Notes under the pieces: generated by a model
Databases searched by the model: none
What the model saw: the letters and a program-made list of their open reading frames with translations, nothing else
What the model was told of the DNA's origin: nothing
Shown here: piece by piece, positions 8,234 to 17,810 of the stretch
Layout: each line of letters begins with the position of its first letter
Numbering within the stretch: position 1 is the stretch's first letter
NCBI GenBank assembly: GCA_015491995.1
Contig: WGFY01000048.1
Coordinates: 1-39,599 of the forward strand
Reading direction: 5' to 3'
DNA from: Mesoaciditoga sp.
GTDB lineage: Bacteria; Thermotogota; Thermotogae; Mesoaciditogales; Mesoaciditogaceae
DNA: 39,599 nucleotides
Position numbers and translations under genes: made by a program

Positions 8234-9288
8234 GCTTCTTCAGCTCCTTTTTTCCAGAACATGAGGCTTTTCACAAGCCTATTGGCTGCCACGAGAAAGA
8301 TGATTATGCCTTGTATTATTATGACGATGTTCTTCGAAACTCCGGCAATCTGCATTTGATTCGAACCAGTTCTTATCGATGAGATCAAAAAGGCAGCAAA
8401 TGCAATTCCAATGGGATCATTTTGTCCTATCAAAGCAATGGTTATTCCATCAAATCCCATACCACCTCCGAGAGATCCAAGGTATCTGTAATACACTCCC
8501 ATTACCTGCATAGTTCCAGCCAATCCAGCAAGGGCTCCACTTATAGCCATGGCTAAAATGGTGTTTTTCGATATGCTTATTCCACCATATTCGGCAGCAT
8601 ATGGGTTAAGACCAACTGCTTTCACTTCATAACCTGTTTTGGTTTTTTCTATTATCACGTAAACAACTGCTACTGCGGCAAGGGCAACGAATATGCCTGC
8701 ACTCAGCCAGGTGGCACCTGTTGTAAGTAAATCTGGAAATCTTGCAGAATACGCTATTTCGGGAGACTTTGGAACACCTCCCGGTGCTTGGAAAGGACCG
8801 TTAACCACAAAATTGGCAATAAAAACGGCTACGTAATTAAGCATTATCGTGGTGATAACTTCATGTGCGCCCCTGGCAACTTTCAGCCAACCGGCAATTG
8901 CCGCCCATAAAGCCCCTCCAACCATTCCTACTGCAAGCGTAAGTGGAATCGAAAGATAAAATGGAAATGTTGACATATGCGCTCCAACGTAAGTGGCCAG
9001 CAAAGCACCTATTATAAGTTGCCCGTTGGCACCTATGTTAAACAACCCAGCTCTAAAGCCAAAGCCAACGGCAAGTCCTGTAAGTATTAGCGGAGTTGCT
9101 TTCATTATGTTGTTGATCAGAGCACCTTCTGTTCCAAATGCCCCATAGATCAAAGCTCCATAAGCTATGAATGGGTTCTTACCGATCAAAAGCATTACAA
9201 TTGCTGCTATGAACAGTGAAACAACGACTGCTATTACTGGAACTATTATTTTGTCATTCATGTAGAATTTTTTTAGTCTACTTACCAT
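8230..9288 (-). CDS. Nucleoside/simple-sugar ABC transporter permease (NupP/BmpB type)
   Basis: 352 aa integral membrane protein of the same permease superfamily, larger type with an extra N-terminal helix. Conserved GFRAGLFNIGANGQLIIGAL (about residues 79-98), GAHEVITTIMLNYVA (about 141-155) and the GYEVKAVGLNPYAAEYGGI coupling loop (about 219-237) are visible. The frame opens at a TTG (9294) overlapping the ATPase stop, but the ATG at 9288 is 7 nt after an AGGAGG site and is preferred. Pairs with the 7274-8233 product. Confidence 0.88.
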   Translation of the reverse strand: MVSRLKKFYMNDKIIVPVIAVVVSLFIAAIVMLLIGKNPFIAYGALIYGAFGTEGALINNIMKATPLILTGLAVGFGFRAGLFNIGANGQLIIGALLATYVGAHMSTFPFYLSIPLTLAVGMVGGALWAAIAGWLKVARGAHEVITTIMLNYVAVFIANFVVNGPFQAPGGVPKSPEIAYSARFPDLLTTGATWLSAGIFVALAAVAVVYVIIEKTKTGYEVKAVGLNPYAAEYGGISISKNTILAMAISGALAGLAGTMQVMGVYYRYLGSLGGGMGFDGITIALIGQNDPIGIAFAAFLISSIRTGSNQMQIAGVSKNIVIIIQGIIIFLVAANRLVKSLMFWKKGAEEA

Positions 9289-9290
9289 AC

Positions 9291-10847
9291 TCAAGCCTCC
9301 TGAGCGCGAAGATCTTCCAATCTATGACCAGCCATCATCAAACCAATTTCTTCTGTTGATGTTGCATCTGGAGTAACTTCACCCATGATTTGACCTTCAT
9401 ACATAACCAGTATGCGATCACTTAAAGAAAAAATTTCTTCGAGTTCCATGGATACCAACAAAATCCCAACACCTTTGTCCCTCATCGAAATAATGGTCTT
9501 GTGTATGAATTCGATAGCGCCTATATCCAATCCTCGTGTTGGCTGTGCCACAGCCATGAAATCCGGATTGAACGAAAATTCACGTGCTATGATCACTTTT
9601 TGTTGGTTTCCACCGCTTAGATTTGCACCGAGGATATCTATCGAAGGAGGTCTCACATCAAAACGTTTCACAAGCTCTTCAGAAGACCTCTTGATCTCTG
9701 GCATCTTAAGAAAACTTCCATCGCAAAATTGAGGGCTGTCATGTCTGCCTAAGATGAAATTATAATACAACGGAAAAGAAGTTACCAAACCGTGTTTCAA
9801 ACGATCTTCAGGAATGTGGCCCATTCCCATTTCACGGCGTCTTTTAGGCGATATGTTTGTTATATTCGTTTTTTTGAAAATCACATGGCCCTCTTCAACC
9901 TTCCTTAGACCGGTGATCGCTTCTACCAGTTCGGTTTGTCCGTTGCCAGCGACTCCAGCGACTCCGACAATTTCACCACGTCTTACAGACAAGTTAACAC
10001 CCTTTACGGCTTCTATTCCCCTATTTTCTTTAACATGAAGATCTTCAACCTTGAATATTTCAGTACCAACTTTGGCTTTATCTTTTTCAACTCGTAAAAG
10101 AACATCGCGCCCAACCATCATACGCGCCAGTTCCCTTGAGTTTGTTTCACTCGTTTTGACAATACCTGTAACTTTTCCAAGACGCATAACCGTCACTGAA
10201 TCGGTCACAGCCATAATTTCATGAAGTTTATGCGTTATGAATATAATAGTCTTCCCCTGGGATTTTAAAGTTCTAAGGATCTTAAACAATTCTTCCGTCT
10301 CTTGAGGAGTTAAAACGGCAGTTGGCTCATCAAGGACAAGAATTTCCGCTCCACGGTACAACACCTTTATAATCTCAACACGTTGTTGAGAGCCAACCGG
10401 AAGGTCTTCAATGATCGCATTAGGTTCAACATAGAGTCCAAATCTCTTAGACAATTTCTTTATCTGATCCCTGGCCTTATCTATCGCAAAAAATGGGCCT
10501 CTCGAAGGTTCCATTCCCAAAACGACATTCTCAACGACGCTCAGCCTATCAACGAGCATGAAATGTTGATGAACCATTCCTATCTTCGCAGTTATCGCAT
10601 CATTTGGATTCTTTATCTTAGTTTCAACACCATTTATGTAAATTTTCCCAGAATTTGGATTTATAAGACCGTAAAGTTGGCTCATCAACGTGGTTTTTCC
10701 CGCGCCATTTTCTCCAACTAGTGCGTGTATCTCACCACGTTTCACAAAAAGATCGACATGATCGTTAGCGAGCACACCTGGAAATTTTTTAACAATTTGT
10801 TCCATAACCACAGCGTAATCTGAGTAATCTTTTTTACCTTTCTCCAC
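9291..10847 (-). CDS. Nucleoside/simple-sugar ABC transporter ATPase with two ABC domains (NupO/BmpA type)
   Basis: 518 aa, fused tandem ABC ATPase that powers uptake. Domain 1: Walker A GENGAGKTT, signature-like LPVGSQQRVEI, Walker B ILVLDEPTAVL. Domain 2: P-loop GVAGNGQTEL (degenerate), signature LSGGNQQKVIIAREF and AQPTRGLDIG. The degenerate second P-loop is normal for this family. The frame extends to 10898, but that extension would translate the intercistronic stem-loop; the GTG at 10847, 9 nt after AAAGG, is the better start. The permeases follow with overlapping codons. Confidence 0.88.
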   Translation of the reverse strand: MEKGKKDYSDYAVVMEQIVKKFPGVLANDHVDLFVKRGEIHALVGENGAGKTTLMSQLYGLINPNSGKIYINGVETKIKNPNDAITAKIGMVHQHFMLVDRLSVVENVVLGMEPSRGPFFAIDKARDQIKKLSKRFGLYVEPNAIIEDLPVGSQQRVEIIKVLYRGAEILVLDEPTAVLTPQETEELFKILRTLKSQGKTIIFITHKLHEIMAVTDSVTVMRLGKVTGIVKTSETNSRELARMMVGRDVLLRVEKDKAKVGTEIFKVEDLHVKENRGIEAVKGVNLSVRRGEIVGVAGVAGNGQTELVEAITGLRKVEEGHVIFKKTNITNISPKRRREMGMGHIPEDRLKHGLVTSFPLYYNFILGRHDSPQFCDGSFLKMPEIKRSSEELVKRFDVRPPSIDILGANLSGGNQQKVIIAREFSFNPDFMAVAQPTRGLDIGAIEFIHKTIISMRDKGVGILLVSMELEEIFSLSDRILVMYEGQIMGEVTPDATSTEEIGLMMAGHRLEDLRAQEA

Positions 10848-10873
10848 AAAAACCATCCTTTCGAACACGAAAA

Positions 10874-10896
10874 GGTAGGGGAAGATCTCCCCTACC
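10874..10896 (-). other. Intercistronic stem-loop after the BMP binding-protein gene
   Basis: Perfect 9-bp stem GGTAGGGGA (10874-10882) / TCCCCTACC (10888-10896) with a 5-nt loop. It begins 6 nt after the binding-protein stop codon and ends before the ATPase start. No long U-run follows, so it would be a partial terminator or a 3'-end stabiliser for the binding-protein message. Confidence 0.75.
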
Positions 10897-10901
10897 ATAT
10901 T

Positions 10902-11912
10902 TCAAAACTGAATTTGTGGTACTTGGAAAGCTTGAAATTTTTCTTTTGTGTTTGGAACGACAAGACTTCCATCTATTATGGCTTTCTTTAAAACATCAAT
11001 TTGATGAAGAAGTGTTTTGGGAACAAGCTGTTTTGTATAAGTCATCGGACTCATGCCCACACCATTATCTTTCAAAGACAAAGTGATCGTACCACCTTTA
11101 AATGTTCCTTCAACAACGGATTTAATTCCATCAAAAACGGCAATATTCACTCTCTTCATGGCACTCGTGAGAACATATCCTGGAGCCAAGTAATCTTGAT
11201 CCTGATCGACACCAATTGCAAAATGACCTTTTCCAGCGTCCTTCGCAGCTTCTATGGTACCAAGACCACTCAAACCTGCTGCTGCGAAAACGATATCGGA
11301 GCCTTCAGAAAATTGGCTGTTGGTCATGGATTTCCCTGAGGCTGGATCGTCAAAGCTTCCAACGTACCCCGAAAGAACCTGAACATTTGTACCGTTGAGA
11401 ACGTTGTACGTTTCAACTCCGGACTCGTATCCATATTGGTATCTTAAAACAGGTGGTATCGGAATTCCACCTACAAAGCCCACTTTACCTGTCTTTGTCA
11501 TTCCAGCAGCCAAATATCCAACAAGAAATGCTCCTTCTTGCTCTGTAAACAGGAAATTTTCAACATTTGGTGACTTTACAACACCGTCTATGAATATGAA
11601 TTTCGTATTTGGGAATTGTGGTGCAACTTTCGCAAGTGCATCTTGCATCATGAACCCAACTGCAACGACTACATCCGAAACCTGGGCTGCAGCCGTAAGA
11701 TTTGGAATGTAATCCGCTTGCTCGTATGACTGTATAACATTTGCAGTTACGTTATACTTTTTGGCTGCCATTTCCACACCAGCCCATGCACTGTCGTTGA
11801 ACGATTTGTCACCTAAACCACCTGTATCAGTGACAAAGAACACCGATATAGCAGCACCCATTGTGCCCAAAACAAGCACTAATCCTAAAAATGCCACAAT
11901 GTACTTCTTCAT
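10902..11912 (-). CDS. BMP-family nucleoside-binding protein of ABC transporter
   Basis: 336 aa. Signal peptide at residues 1 to about 20 without a lipobox cysteine, then the BMP/Med/PnrA fold: FFVTDTGGLGDKSFNDSAWAGVE is the conserved N-terminal block, with VAVGFMMQDALAKVAPQFPNTKFIFIDG (split motif) and the EGAFLVGYLAAGMTKTGKVGFVGG region typical of the family. These proteins bind purine nucleosides or, in some spirochaetes, riboflavin. DeoC in the same gene train favours nucleosides. ATG start overlaps the upstream stop (ATGA). Followed by a strong stem-loop. Confidence 0.88.
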   Translation of the reverse strand: MKKYIVAFLGLVLVLGTMGAAISVFFVTDTGGLGDKSFNDSAWAGVEMAAKKYNVTANVIQSYEQADYIPNLTAAAQVSDVVVAVGFMMQDALAKVAPQFPNTKFIFIDGVVKSPNVENFLFTEQEGAFLVGYLAAGMTKTGKVGFVGGIPIPPVLRYQYGYESGVETYNVLNGTNVQVLSGYVGSFDDPASGKSMTNSQFSEGSDIVFAAAGLSGLGTIEAAKDAGKGHFAIGVDQDQDYLAPGYVLTSAMKRVNIAVFDGIKSVVEGTFKGGTITLSLKDNGVGMSPMTYTKQLVPKTLLHQIDVLKKAIIDGSLVVPNTKEKFQAFQVPQIQF

Positions 11913-14116
11913 GCTTTTCCCTCCTCTTTCTTGAGTGTTTTTTTACCAGAAAGGCGCGTATATAGCGCCTCAAAGGCTACAAAAAGGCTGATGATGACCG
12001 TGAACAAGATCATCACCTTATTTGGCCCTTCTCCACTTTGAAGAATATGAGAATACGTTGGGAAACCGTATTCAACAAAGAATTCTACAGCTTTCGGCGT
12101 TAGCAGCATGAGCGCCCCCACCGCTGTGATTATCGAAAATGTGAATCTGTAAATCCAATTTCTTTTGAAAAATGTCACGGATATCAACAGTAACGAAATC
12201 AATATGAAAAGCTTTGATCCTTCTCGTGTTTGGAAAAAATGGACATTTGGTGCTTTTTCTGGAAGTAGATCAGCTTTCTTCACTATCCCATCGATACTTT
12301 TCGATACTTCTTTGAGGTTACCAGATGAGATCTGTTTTTTAACGTTATTGCCGATGTCATTTCGGAGAGACGGCGCAGAAAGAGTGTATATTTCATCGAG
12401 TGTTTGAGCAAACATCCCCTCACGTATCTTTATCAAATTCAAACGCTTTTGGATATCACTCAAAACCGATTTTGCTCTTTCTTGCACAATTCTTATGGAA
12501 CTCATGGCAGTTGCAACGTTGTTGTATCCGAAATAAGGAGAATACCTATCCATGTTGATACGAAGCGCTGCAGGGTATGAAATCACCCCTTTGTAAGCAC
12601 CCGCCTTCTTCGTTAACGAAAGATAAGAAGAAAGGGTTTGTGAAGTAAAATTGTATGGATCAAGCCTTAAAGATATCAAATTCGAATTCAAATTTTTAAG
12701 ATGATAAGTTAAAATACCATTTTCGCCGTAAAGTTCATTTTCATACATTTTCATATAAGGGCTGCTCAAAAATGCCTTATTTTGAGACATTTTAGTGGAT
12801 GGCAAGTCGCTGTAAAGAGGTACAAACAACATAGACACAAAGAGTGCTAAAACAGCACTGGAAGATATGATTGGAAGCATTTTCTTGGATGATAAAATGC
12901 CAAACCACGAAAGTGTTGAAAAGAAAGCAGTCATCACGAACAAGAATCCGTACATAGTTGAATCGAAACGGTTTAACATTGGATCCACACCAAAGAGAAT
13001 CATTACCCCTTCAAAAGCCAAAATCACAAACAAAAGATGTTTAATAATTTGAGGCTTGTAAAAAATGAAAAACAAAAGTAAAATGGCGTATATCAGCCAT
13101 CTCCAAAATAACAGGTTCCCTGAGGATGAGCTGTGGCTCGCCAATTTATATTCCAATTTAATGATTCTGTTATTGAATTTCCTCGATACACTACTTTTAA
13201 CCACATTAGCGGCAAGTAGTTCTTGAATCTTTAACGAAGATTTCAAAGATGAAAGGGCTTTTTGAACAGCTGCTGAAGTTGATTGGCCCGTTGAAATGAA
13301 AAGCTTTATCATTCTCGCGGTGTTGCCCATGGATTTGGAGACTCGTGATTGAAATTCATCCACTGCTTTGTTGATATCCTCTTGAGTCAACGATTGTGAG
13401 ACCAACGGAGCAATTGAATTTCCAATGTTAAGCTCATCAACGTGAGTAACTTTGAAATCGATCTTTTTGATGGCATCAGAAAGATCCGCAGGAAGTTTAC
13501 CACCATAATATTTTGCAAGTGAAAGGGAAAGGATCTTTTTCAAATTTACTTGTTTGTAAGAGTAATTACCAATCGTGTTTCCATCTGCTCCTATTGATTT
13601 TTGAATATAAATTTTCGTCACATCTGCAGCATCTTTACTTACCAAGGACGTCAAAGAAAAAACAGCTTCGGCAAAAGTTGGGGATTTGGGAAAATCCGTT
13701 TGCCCTATATTCTCTCTGTAAAGAGTTCCCACCGCATAAACAAGGAAAGCTGAAAGGCTTATATTTTCAACAGGATCGTTTGATTTATACCTTTCGTATA
13801 TGTTTTTGGATATGTATTGCATGTCGATGTTTAAAAAGTTCCCCATGGCTCCGGATGGTATTTGAAAACTTCTTATCCTAATCCATCTGTAATAAGCCGC
13901 TGGTTCCAGATCGTTGACTATCGTGTAAACCACATGCTGCAACGAAGTCGTGGGATTGACATCAAGCTTGCCGGTCTTCTCCAACGTCGATATGTAATTG
14001 TTAAAAACATCAACATAACCCTTGTAATCTGAAAGAACTTTTGACTCAAAATTGACAGCCATTGCAACAAATGAAAATGCGAGCAAAACAAGCAAGATTA
14101 TTGGAACTCTTTTCAC
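11909..14116 (-). CDS. Large exported/membrane protein of unknown function
   Basis: 735 aa; I do not recognise the family. Residues 1-20 are a signal sequence. A long soluble region (about 21-335) rich in Ser, Lys, Ile and Leu follows, probably helical. A cluster of about four hydrophobic segments lies at about 340-445, a second soluble helical region at about 450-630, and three more hydrophobic segments at about 640-720, ending in a basic tail (TRLSGKKTLKKEEGKA). GTG start at 14116 after GGGGTG. It is the first gene after the extended -10 promoter and overlaps the BMP binding-protein gene by 4 bp, so it is made with the nucleoside transporter. No catalytic motif is evident. Confidence 0.65.
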   Translation of the reverse strand: MKRVPIILLVLLAFSFVAMAVNFESKVLSDYKGYVDVFNNYISTLEKTGKLDVNPTTSLQHVVYTIVNDLEPAAYYRWIRIRSFQIPSGAMGNFLNIDMQYISKNIYERYKSNDPVENISLSAFLVYAVGTLYRENIGQTDFPKSPTFAEAVFSLTSLVSKDAADVTKIYIQKSIGADGNTIGNYSYKQVNLKKILSLSLAKYYGGKLPADLSDAIKKIDFKVTHVDELNIGNSIAPLVSQSLTQEDINKAVDEFQSRVSKSMGNTARMIKLFISTGQSTSAAVQKALSSLKSSLKIQELLAANVVKSSVSRKFNNRIIKLEYKLASHSSSSGNLLFWRWLIYAILLLFFIFYKPQIIKHLLFVILAFEGVMILFGVDPMLNRFDSTMYGFLFVMTAFFSTLSWFGILSSKKMLPIISSSAVLALFVSMLFVPLYSDLPSTKMSQNKAFLSSPYMKMYENELYGENGILTYHLKNLNSNLISLRLDPYNFTSQTLSSYLSLTKKAGAYKGVISYPAALRINMDRYSPYFGYNNVATAMSSIRIVQERAKSVLSDIQKRLNLIKIREGMFAQTLDEIYTLSAPSLRNDIGNNVKKQISSGNLKEVSKSIDGIVKKADLLPEKAPNVHFFQTREGSKLFILISLLLISVTFFKRNWIYRFTFSIITAVGALMLLTPKAVEFFVEYGFPTYSHILQSGEGPNKVMILFTVIISLFVAFEALYTRLSGKKTLKKEEGKA

Positions 14117-14159
14117 ACCAACACCCCATTCAAAAGTTGTTAAGGTCGAAATTTTCTAA

Positions 14160-14190
14160 ATTATATCATAAAAAAGTTTGGGTGAAGCAA
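14160..14190 (-). promoter_or_regulatory. Extended -10 promoter of the nucleoside-transport gene train
   Basis: Minus strand TATAAT (14160-14165) preceded by TGA, an extended -10. The best -35 is TTGCTT (14185-14190) at a long spacing of 19 bp, and it overlaps the kbl terminator stem. Leader of about 40 nt to the GTG start. Confidence 0.55.
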
Positions 14191-14208
14191 GAAGATCCCT
14201 CTTCTTGC
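14187..14208 (-). terminator. Terminator-like hairpin after kbl
   Basis: Perfect 9-bp stem GCAAGAAGA (14187-14195) / TCTTCTTGC (14200-14208), 4-nt loop, 8 nt past the kbl stop. The T-run (TTTTTT) comes about 11 nt later on the minus strand rather than immediately, so termination may be incomplete. Confidence 0.6.
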
Positions 14209-14216
14209 CTTGTAAA

Positions 14217-15392
14217 TCATATCAAATTGAGTTCTTTACCCACCCTTTTAAAGCGTTCCAAAGCAAATTTCAGATCCTCTTCTGTATGAACAGCACTGAT
14301 CATCACACGGATGCGAGCTTTCCCTTTTTGAACAGTTGGGTAGCCTATCGATTGGGCAAAAACTCCTTCTTCAAATAATTTTCTACTGAACTCACTTGAA
14401 ATTTTTGCATCGTACAACATTACAGGGGTAATTGGAGTTTGGCTGTGTCCAACATCAAATCCAAGGCTTTGCATTTCCTTTTTAAAGTAATTTGCATTGC
14501 TCCAAAGTTTCTTAACAAGTTCATCGCTTGATTGAAGGACCCTTACCGCTGCAAGAACTGCACCCACATCGGCCGGAGTTGGGGCACTTGAGAAAAGAAA
14601 CGGTCGAGCCTTCTGTTTTAAGTATTCTATTAAAGTGCTATTCCCAGCAACATATCCTCCTACAACGCCAAAAGCCTTTGACATGGTTCCAACATCTATG
14701 TCAACCTTTCCTTCAAGGTCAAAATGCGCAACTATTCCACGTCCGTTTGGTCCAAGCACACCTTCGCCATGTGCATCGTCTACCATGACAAGTGCATTGT
14801 GTTTTTCGCCTATTTTCACGATATCGTCTAAAGGCGCAACGTCTCCATCCATACTGAAAACGCCATCGGTTACTATCAATCTTCTACGTGCATTAGGATG
14901 AGTTTTTAGCTTTTCTTCAAGATCTTTTACGTCAAGATGATTCCACCTGATGATCTTAGCTCCTGACAAACGGCAACCATCTATTATGGATGCGTGATTC
15001 AATTCATCGCTAAAAATAAGATCTTCCTTTCCAACAATAGGAGGAATAACAGCTTGGTTAGCGTTGAAACCAGATTGAATCAGCATAGCCGACTCTGCTC
15101 CCTTGAAGTGGGCAAGCTCTTTCTCCGCTTCTTCATGCAAAGAAAGCGTACCGGCTATCGTTCGAACTGCTCCAGGACCTACTCCCCATTTTTCAACAGC
15201 TTCGACGGAAGATTTTTTCAACCTTTCATCGTTTGCCAATCCGAGATAATTATTTGAGCACAAATTCAAAACCTTTTTCCCACTTATTTTAAGCCATGCA
15301 CCTTGTGGACTCTCAAGGGTTCTTATATGTGTGTACAACCCTTTTTTTTTCAGATCTTCTAATTCATCCTTTAAGATGTTCCATTCAAACAT
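14217..15392 (-). CDS. kbl: Glycine C-acetyltransferase (2-amino-3-ketobutyrate CoA ligase)
   Basis: 391 aa, usual family length. PLP enzyme of the alpha-oxoamine synthase family converting 2-amino-3-ketobutyrate plus CoA to glycine and acetyl-CoA. Visible: CSNNYLGLA (about residues 46-54), [17 protein letters not shown] (about 130-146), VDDAHGEG (about 203-210) and the [15 protein letters not shown] box (about 236-250) holding the PLP lysine. The frame opens at a GTG inside the ribosome site; the ATG at 15392, 8 nt after AAGGAGG, is preferred. It is 13 bp downstream of tdh, forming the classical threonine-degradation pair. A related enzyme (8-amino-7-oxononanoate synthase) is less likely given tdh. 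Confidence 0.93.
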   Translation of the reverse strand: MFEWNILKDELEDLKKKGLYTHIRTLESPQGAWLKISGKKVLNLCSNNYLGLANDERLKKSSVEAVEKWGVGPGAVRTIAGTLSLHEEAEKELAHFKGAESAMLIQSGFNANQAVIPPIVGKEDLIFSDELNHASIIDGCRLSGAKIIRWNHLDVKDLEEKLKTHPNARRRLIVTDGVFSMDGDVAPLDDIVKIGEKHNALVMVDDAHGEGVLGPNGRGIVAHFDLEGKVDIDVGTMSKAFGVVGGYVAGNSTLIEYLKQKARPFLFSSAPTPADVGAVLAAVRVLQSSDELVKKLWSNANYFKKEMQSLGFDVGHSQTPITPVMLYDAKISSEFSRKLFEEGVFAQSIGYPTVQKGKARIRVMISAVHTEEDLKFALERFKRVGKELNLI

Positions 15393-15405
15393 CTTTGCCA
15401 CCTCC

Positions 15406-16455
15406 TTAAAGTTTTAGCACGATCTTGCCACATTTACCTTCTTCCATCAATTGAAAACCATTTTCATAATTTTCAAAATCAAAGGTGTGGGTTATGACTT
15501 TTGATAGATCCAATCTTCCATTCTTGAGTAGATCTCCAATTTTGTACCATGTATCAAACATCTTACGTCCGGTTATGCCGTAAATCCTAATCGCTTTGAA
15601 TATTACCATATCGTTGAGGTTAATGCTCACATCCGAATTGTAGACGCCAAGCAACGAAGCTCTGCCGGCAGGTGTAAGAGCTGTAAGACCATCGATAAGA
15701 GCTCTTTCGTTCCCACTCATTTCTATAAGTACATCCGCGCCATCACCATTTGTTTCACTTTTTACAACACGCACAAGATCTTCGTTAGATGGATCTACGA
15801 CAACATCAGCACCGATTTCCTTTGCAAGATTTCTTCTGTACGAGTTGATCTCACTCACGATTATCTTTGCGCTACCAGCCACCCTAAGCACTTCGATTGC
15901 TAAAAGACCTATTGGACCGGCACCTGTAACAAGAACGTTTTTCCCAGTCACATCCTCCGTGAATATCGTGTGAACTGCGTTTCCTAAAGGTTCTTGAACA
16001 GAAGCCCATATATGAGGTATAGAAGGGTCGTTTTTCCAAAGCACTATTTCTGGAACTCTTATGTAATCTGCAAACGCTCCATCTCTATCAACTCCTAAGA
16101 TCTGCAGATGCTGGCACACGTGCATGTTACCGGTCCTACACTGTTTACATTTTCCACAAGGAATGTGAGTTTCTGATGAAACAAAATCTCCTATTTTAAC
16201 CATGCTGACGTCTTTACCCACAGCCACAACCTTTCCTGAAAATTCGTGCCCCATAGTCTGCGGTGGTTTTATATGCTCTTGAGCCCACTTGTTCCAAAGA
16301 TAAATATGAAGATCTGTTCCACATATAGACGCCGCATAGACTTTCACGAGCACATCATGTGATCCAAGATCCTTTGGAACCTCCTTCATCACAAACTTTG
16401 CCCCACGTCCTGCTTTCTCCTTTATGATGGCTCTCATTTTGTCTGGTATTTCCAT
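15406..16455 (-). CDS. tdh: L-threonine 3-dehydrogenase (Zn-dependent)
   Basis: 349 aa medium-chain dehydrogenase oxidising threonine to 2-amino-3-ketobutyrate with NAD. Visible: [10 protein letters not shown] (catalytic Zn ligand Cys with the threonine-dehydrogenase-type CGTDxH), [12 protein letters not shown], the structural zinc set [15 protein letters not shown], the Rossmann loop [14 protein letters not shown], and a C-terminal [11 protein letters not shown] typical of Tdh. The frame opens at a GTG (16464), but the ATG at 16455 has the better spacing (8 nt) from AGGAGAGG. Expressed with kbl. Confidence 0.93.
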   Translation of the reverse strand: MEIPDKMRAIIKEKAGRGAKFVMKEVPKDLGSHDVLVKVYAASICGTDLHIYLWNKWAQEHIKPPQTMGHEFSGKVVAVGKDVSMVKIGDFVSSETHIPCGKCKQCRTGNMHVCQHLQILGVDRDGAFADYIRVPEIVLWKNDPSIPHIWASVQEPLGNAVHTIFTEDVTGKNVLVTGAGPIGLLAIEVLRVAGSAKIIVSEINSYRRNLAKEIGADVVVDPSNEDLVRVVKSETNGDGADVLIEMSGNERALIDGLTALTPAGRASLLGVYNSDVSINLNDMVIFKAIRIYGITGRKMFDTWYKIGDLLKNGRLDLSKVITHTFDFENYENGFQLMEEGKCGKIVLKL

Positions 16456-16505
16456 CAATTTCACCTCTCCTCACCTATTAGAAAAACTCTACATAGTACA
16501 TAGAA

Positions 16506-16533
16506 ATTTTACCACCAAAACGTCTTAAGTGAA
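16506..16533 (-). promoter_or_regulatory. Possible promoter of tdh-kbl
   Basis: Minus strand TTCACT (16528-16533), 16 bp spacer, TAAAAT (16506-16511). Modest match, correctly placed about 50 bp upstream of the tdh ATG. A perfect inverted repeat (CCATCT/AGATGG, 16539-16553) sits just upstream and could be an operator. Confidence 0.4.
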
Positions 16534-16829
16534 CTACTCCATCTTATAGATGGCAAAGTTTTCTGTTTCACAGACAGCTACCTCTGACATTAGACTGTCT
16601 TGCATTGTTTCTGCAGAGTTATTTCCGACAGTTTCTGCGTGGTGTTATCGACATTCAGTCATCGTAGTTGTCGTTTTTCGATTGCCTTCTCAGTTGGAGA
16701 TGCGTGCGCCTGTGGTGATCAAAACACAATCTTCACTGGTCTTTTCATGTCTCCATTATATTACTTCTTATCATGGAAATGGCTCTAATCTTCATGCACA
16801 ACGTGAGAGAGAAAAAGAAAGATACAACA
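16534..16829. other. Non-coding stretch upstream of tdh
   Basis: About 300 bases between the rbs terminator and the tdh promoter. No gene is supported: the longest frame (plus, 16550-16855) has no ribosome site and runs into the terminator stem. There are short inverted repeats (CCATCT-TAT-AGATGG at 16539-16553; a GCAGA/TCTGC pair near 16605-16645), so a small RNA or long leader is possible, but no known riboswitch pattern was recognised. Confidence 0.4.
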
Positions 16830-16830
16830 A

Positions 16831-16853
16831 AAAAGCCCCTTTCAGGGGCTTTT
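16831..16853 (-). terminator. Rho-independent terminator of the rbs operon
   Basis: Perfect 10-bp stem AAAAGCCCCT (16831-16840) / AGGGGCTTTT (16844-16853) with a 3-nt loop, followed on the minus strand by TTTTTTGTTG. It lies 17 bp after the rbsB stop codon. Confidence 0.92.
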
Positions 16854-16870
16854 AGAGACATGAATTTTTA

Positions 16871-17779
16871 TCAATGAGAGGATTTAGTCCACTGATCAAC
16901 ATTATTTTTTGTAAGCGGAAAGAGTGGCATAGCAAGGTGCGAAGGTGCGAAATTTAATCCCTGAGTAACAAAATATGCTGCCGATACACCCAACGCTCCC
17001 ATTTTATACGGTTGCTGAGCAACATCAAGAGCTTCATCGCCATCTTTAACAGCCTGAATGCCTTGAGGTATTCCATCAAATCCAACTACTATTATTCCTT
17101 TGCGTCCGGATGACTTTATAGCTCTGATCGCACCAAGGGCCATAGAATCATTTTCCGCAAAAATCGCATCTATTTGCGGATGAGCGACAAGTATAGACTC
17201 CGTTACGGATAGTCCCTGGGCCATATCAAAATTCGCGGTCTGATCGGCAACTATTTTGATACCAGGATGTTTTGAAATGAAATCCATAAATCCTTTGGTT
17301 CTTTCACGAGTTGCAGAAGCTCCTGGTATTCCTCTAAGCAGCACAATTTCCCCTTTACCCTTAAGAACTTTAACTATGTATTCAGCTGCCATTCTTCCGC
17401 CTGCAACGTTATCAGAAGCTATAAATACGGCAACCTTTCCGCCGTTCACAGATCTGTCAAGGGTGATAACTGGTATACCAGCTTTGTTCGCGTCTTTTAC
17501 AGCTGGAATCAACGCGTCTGTATCGGTTGGGTTAAGAATAATTGCATCAACTTTTCTTTGAATCAGATCTTCAACCTGATTGTACTGAGTGTTGTTACTG
17601 TTTTGTGCGTTCAAGACGATGAGCTCAACGCCAAGTGTTTGAGCTTCAGCCTTAGCTCCATTCGTAAATGAGACGAAGAAAGGGTTGTTGAGTGTTGAAA
17701 CACAAAATCCAACGGTTAAAGCCAAAGAAAAAATGGTTAAACCTACCAACAATGCGACTAATACGATATACTTTCTCAC
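16871..17779 (-). CDS. rbsB: Ribose-type sugar-binding protein of ABC transporter
   Basis: 302 aa periplasmic-binding protein type 1. N-terminal hydrophobic signal (residues 1 to about 22), no lipobox cysteine. The first strand VGFCVSTLNNPFFVSF is the RbsB hallmark; also NPTDTDALIPAVKDANKAGIPVITLDRSVN, GDGEIVLLRGIPG-like text at about 140, NDSMALGAIRAIK and VGFDGIPQG. Ribose is the usual ligand but other pentoses or hexoses are possible. The frame opens at a GTG (17788) inside the ribosome site; the second GTG (17779), 8 nt after AGGAGG, is preferred. Last gene of the operon, separated from rbsC by a stem-loop. Confidence 0.88.
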   Translation of the reverse strand: MRKYIVLVALLVGLTIFSLALTVGFCVSTLNNPFFVSFTNGAKAEAQTLGVELIVLNAQNSNNTQYNQVEDLIQRKVDAIILNPTDTDALIPAVKDANKAGIPVITLDRSVNGGKVAVFIASDNVAGGRMAAEYIVKVLKGKGEIVLLRGIPGASATRERTKGFMDFISKHPGIKIVADQTANFDMAQGLSVTESILVAHPQIDAIFAENDSMALGAIRAIKSSGRKGIIVVGFDGIPQGIQAVKDGDEALDVAQQPYKMGALGVSAAYFVTQGLNFAPSHLAMPLFPLTKNNVDQWTKSSH

Positions 17780-17810
17780 TTCAGACACCTCCTAAAAAAT
17801 TTTTAAATTC

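Noticed and set aside
16534-16829. Glycine or other known riboswitch upstream of tdh-kbl
   Set aside because: No conserved glycine-riboswitch core could be recognised; only short inverted repeats are present.
16550-16855. 101-aa plus-strand frame in the tdh upstream gap
   Set aside because: No ribosome site, Val/Ser-rich low-complexity text, and it reads through the rbs terminator stem.
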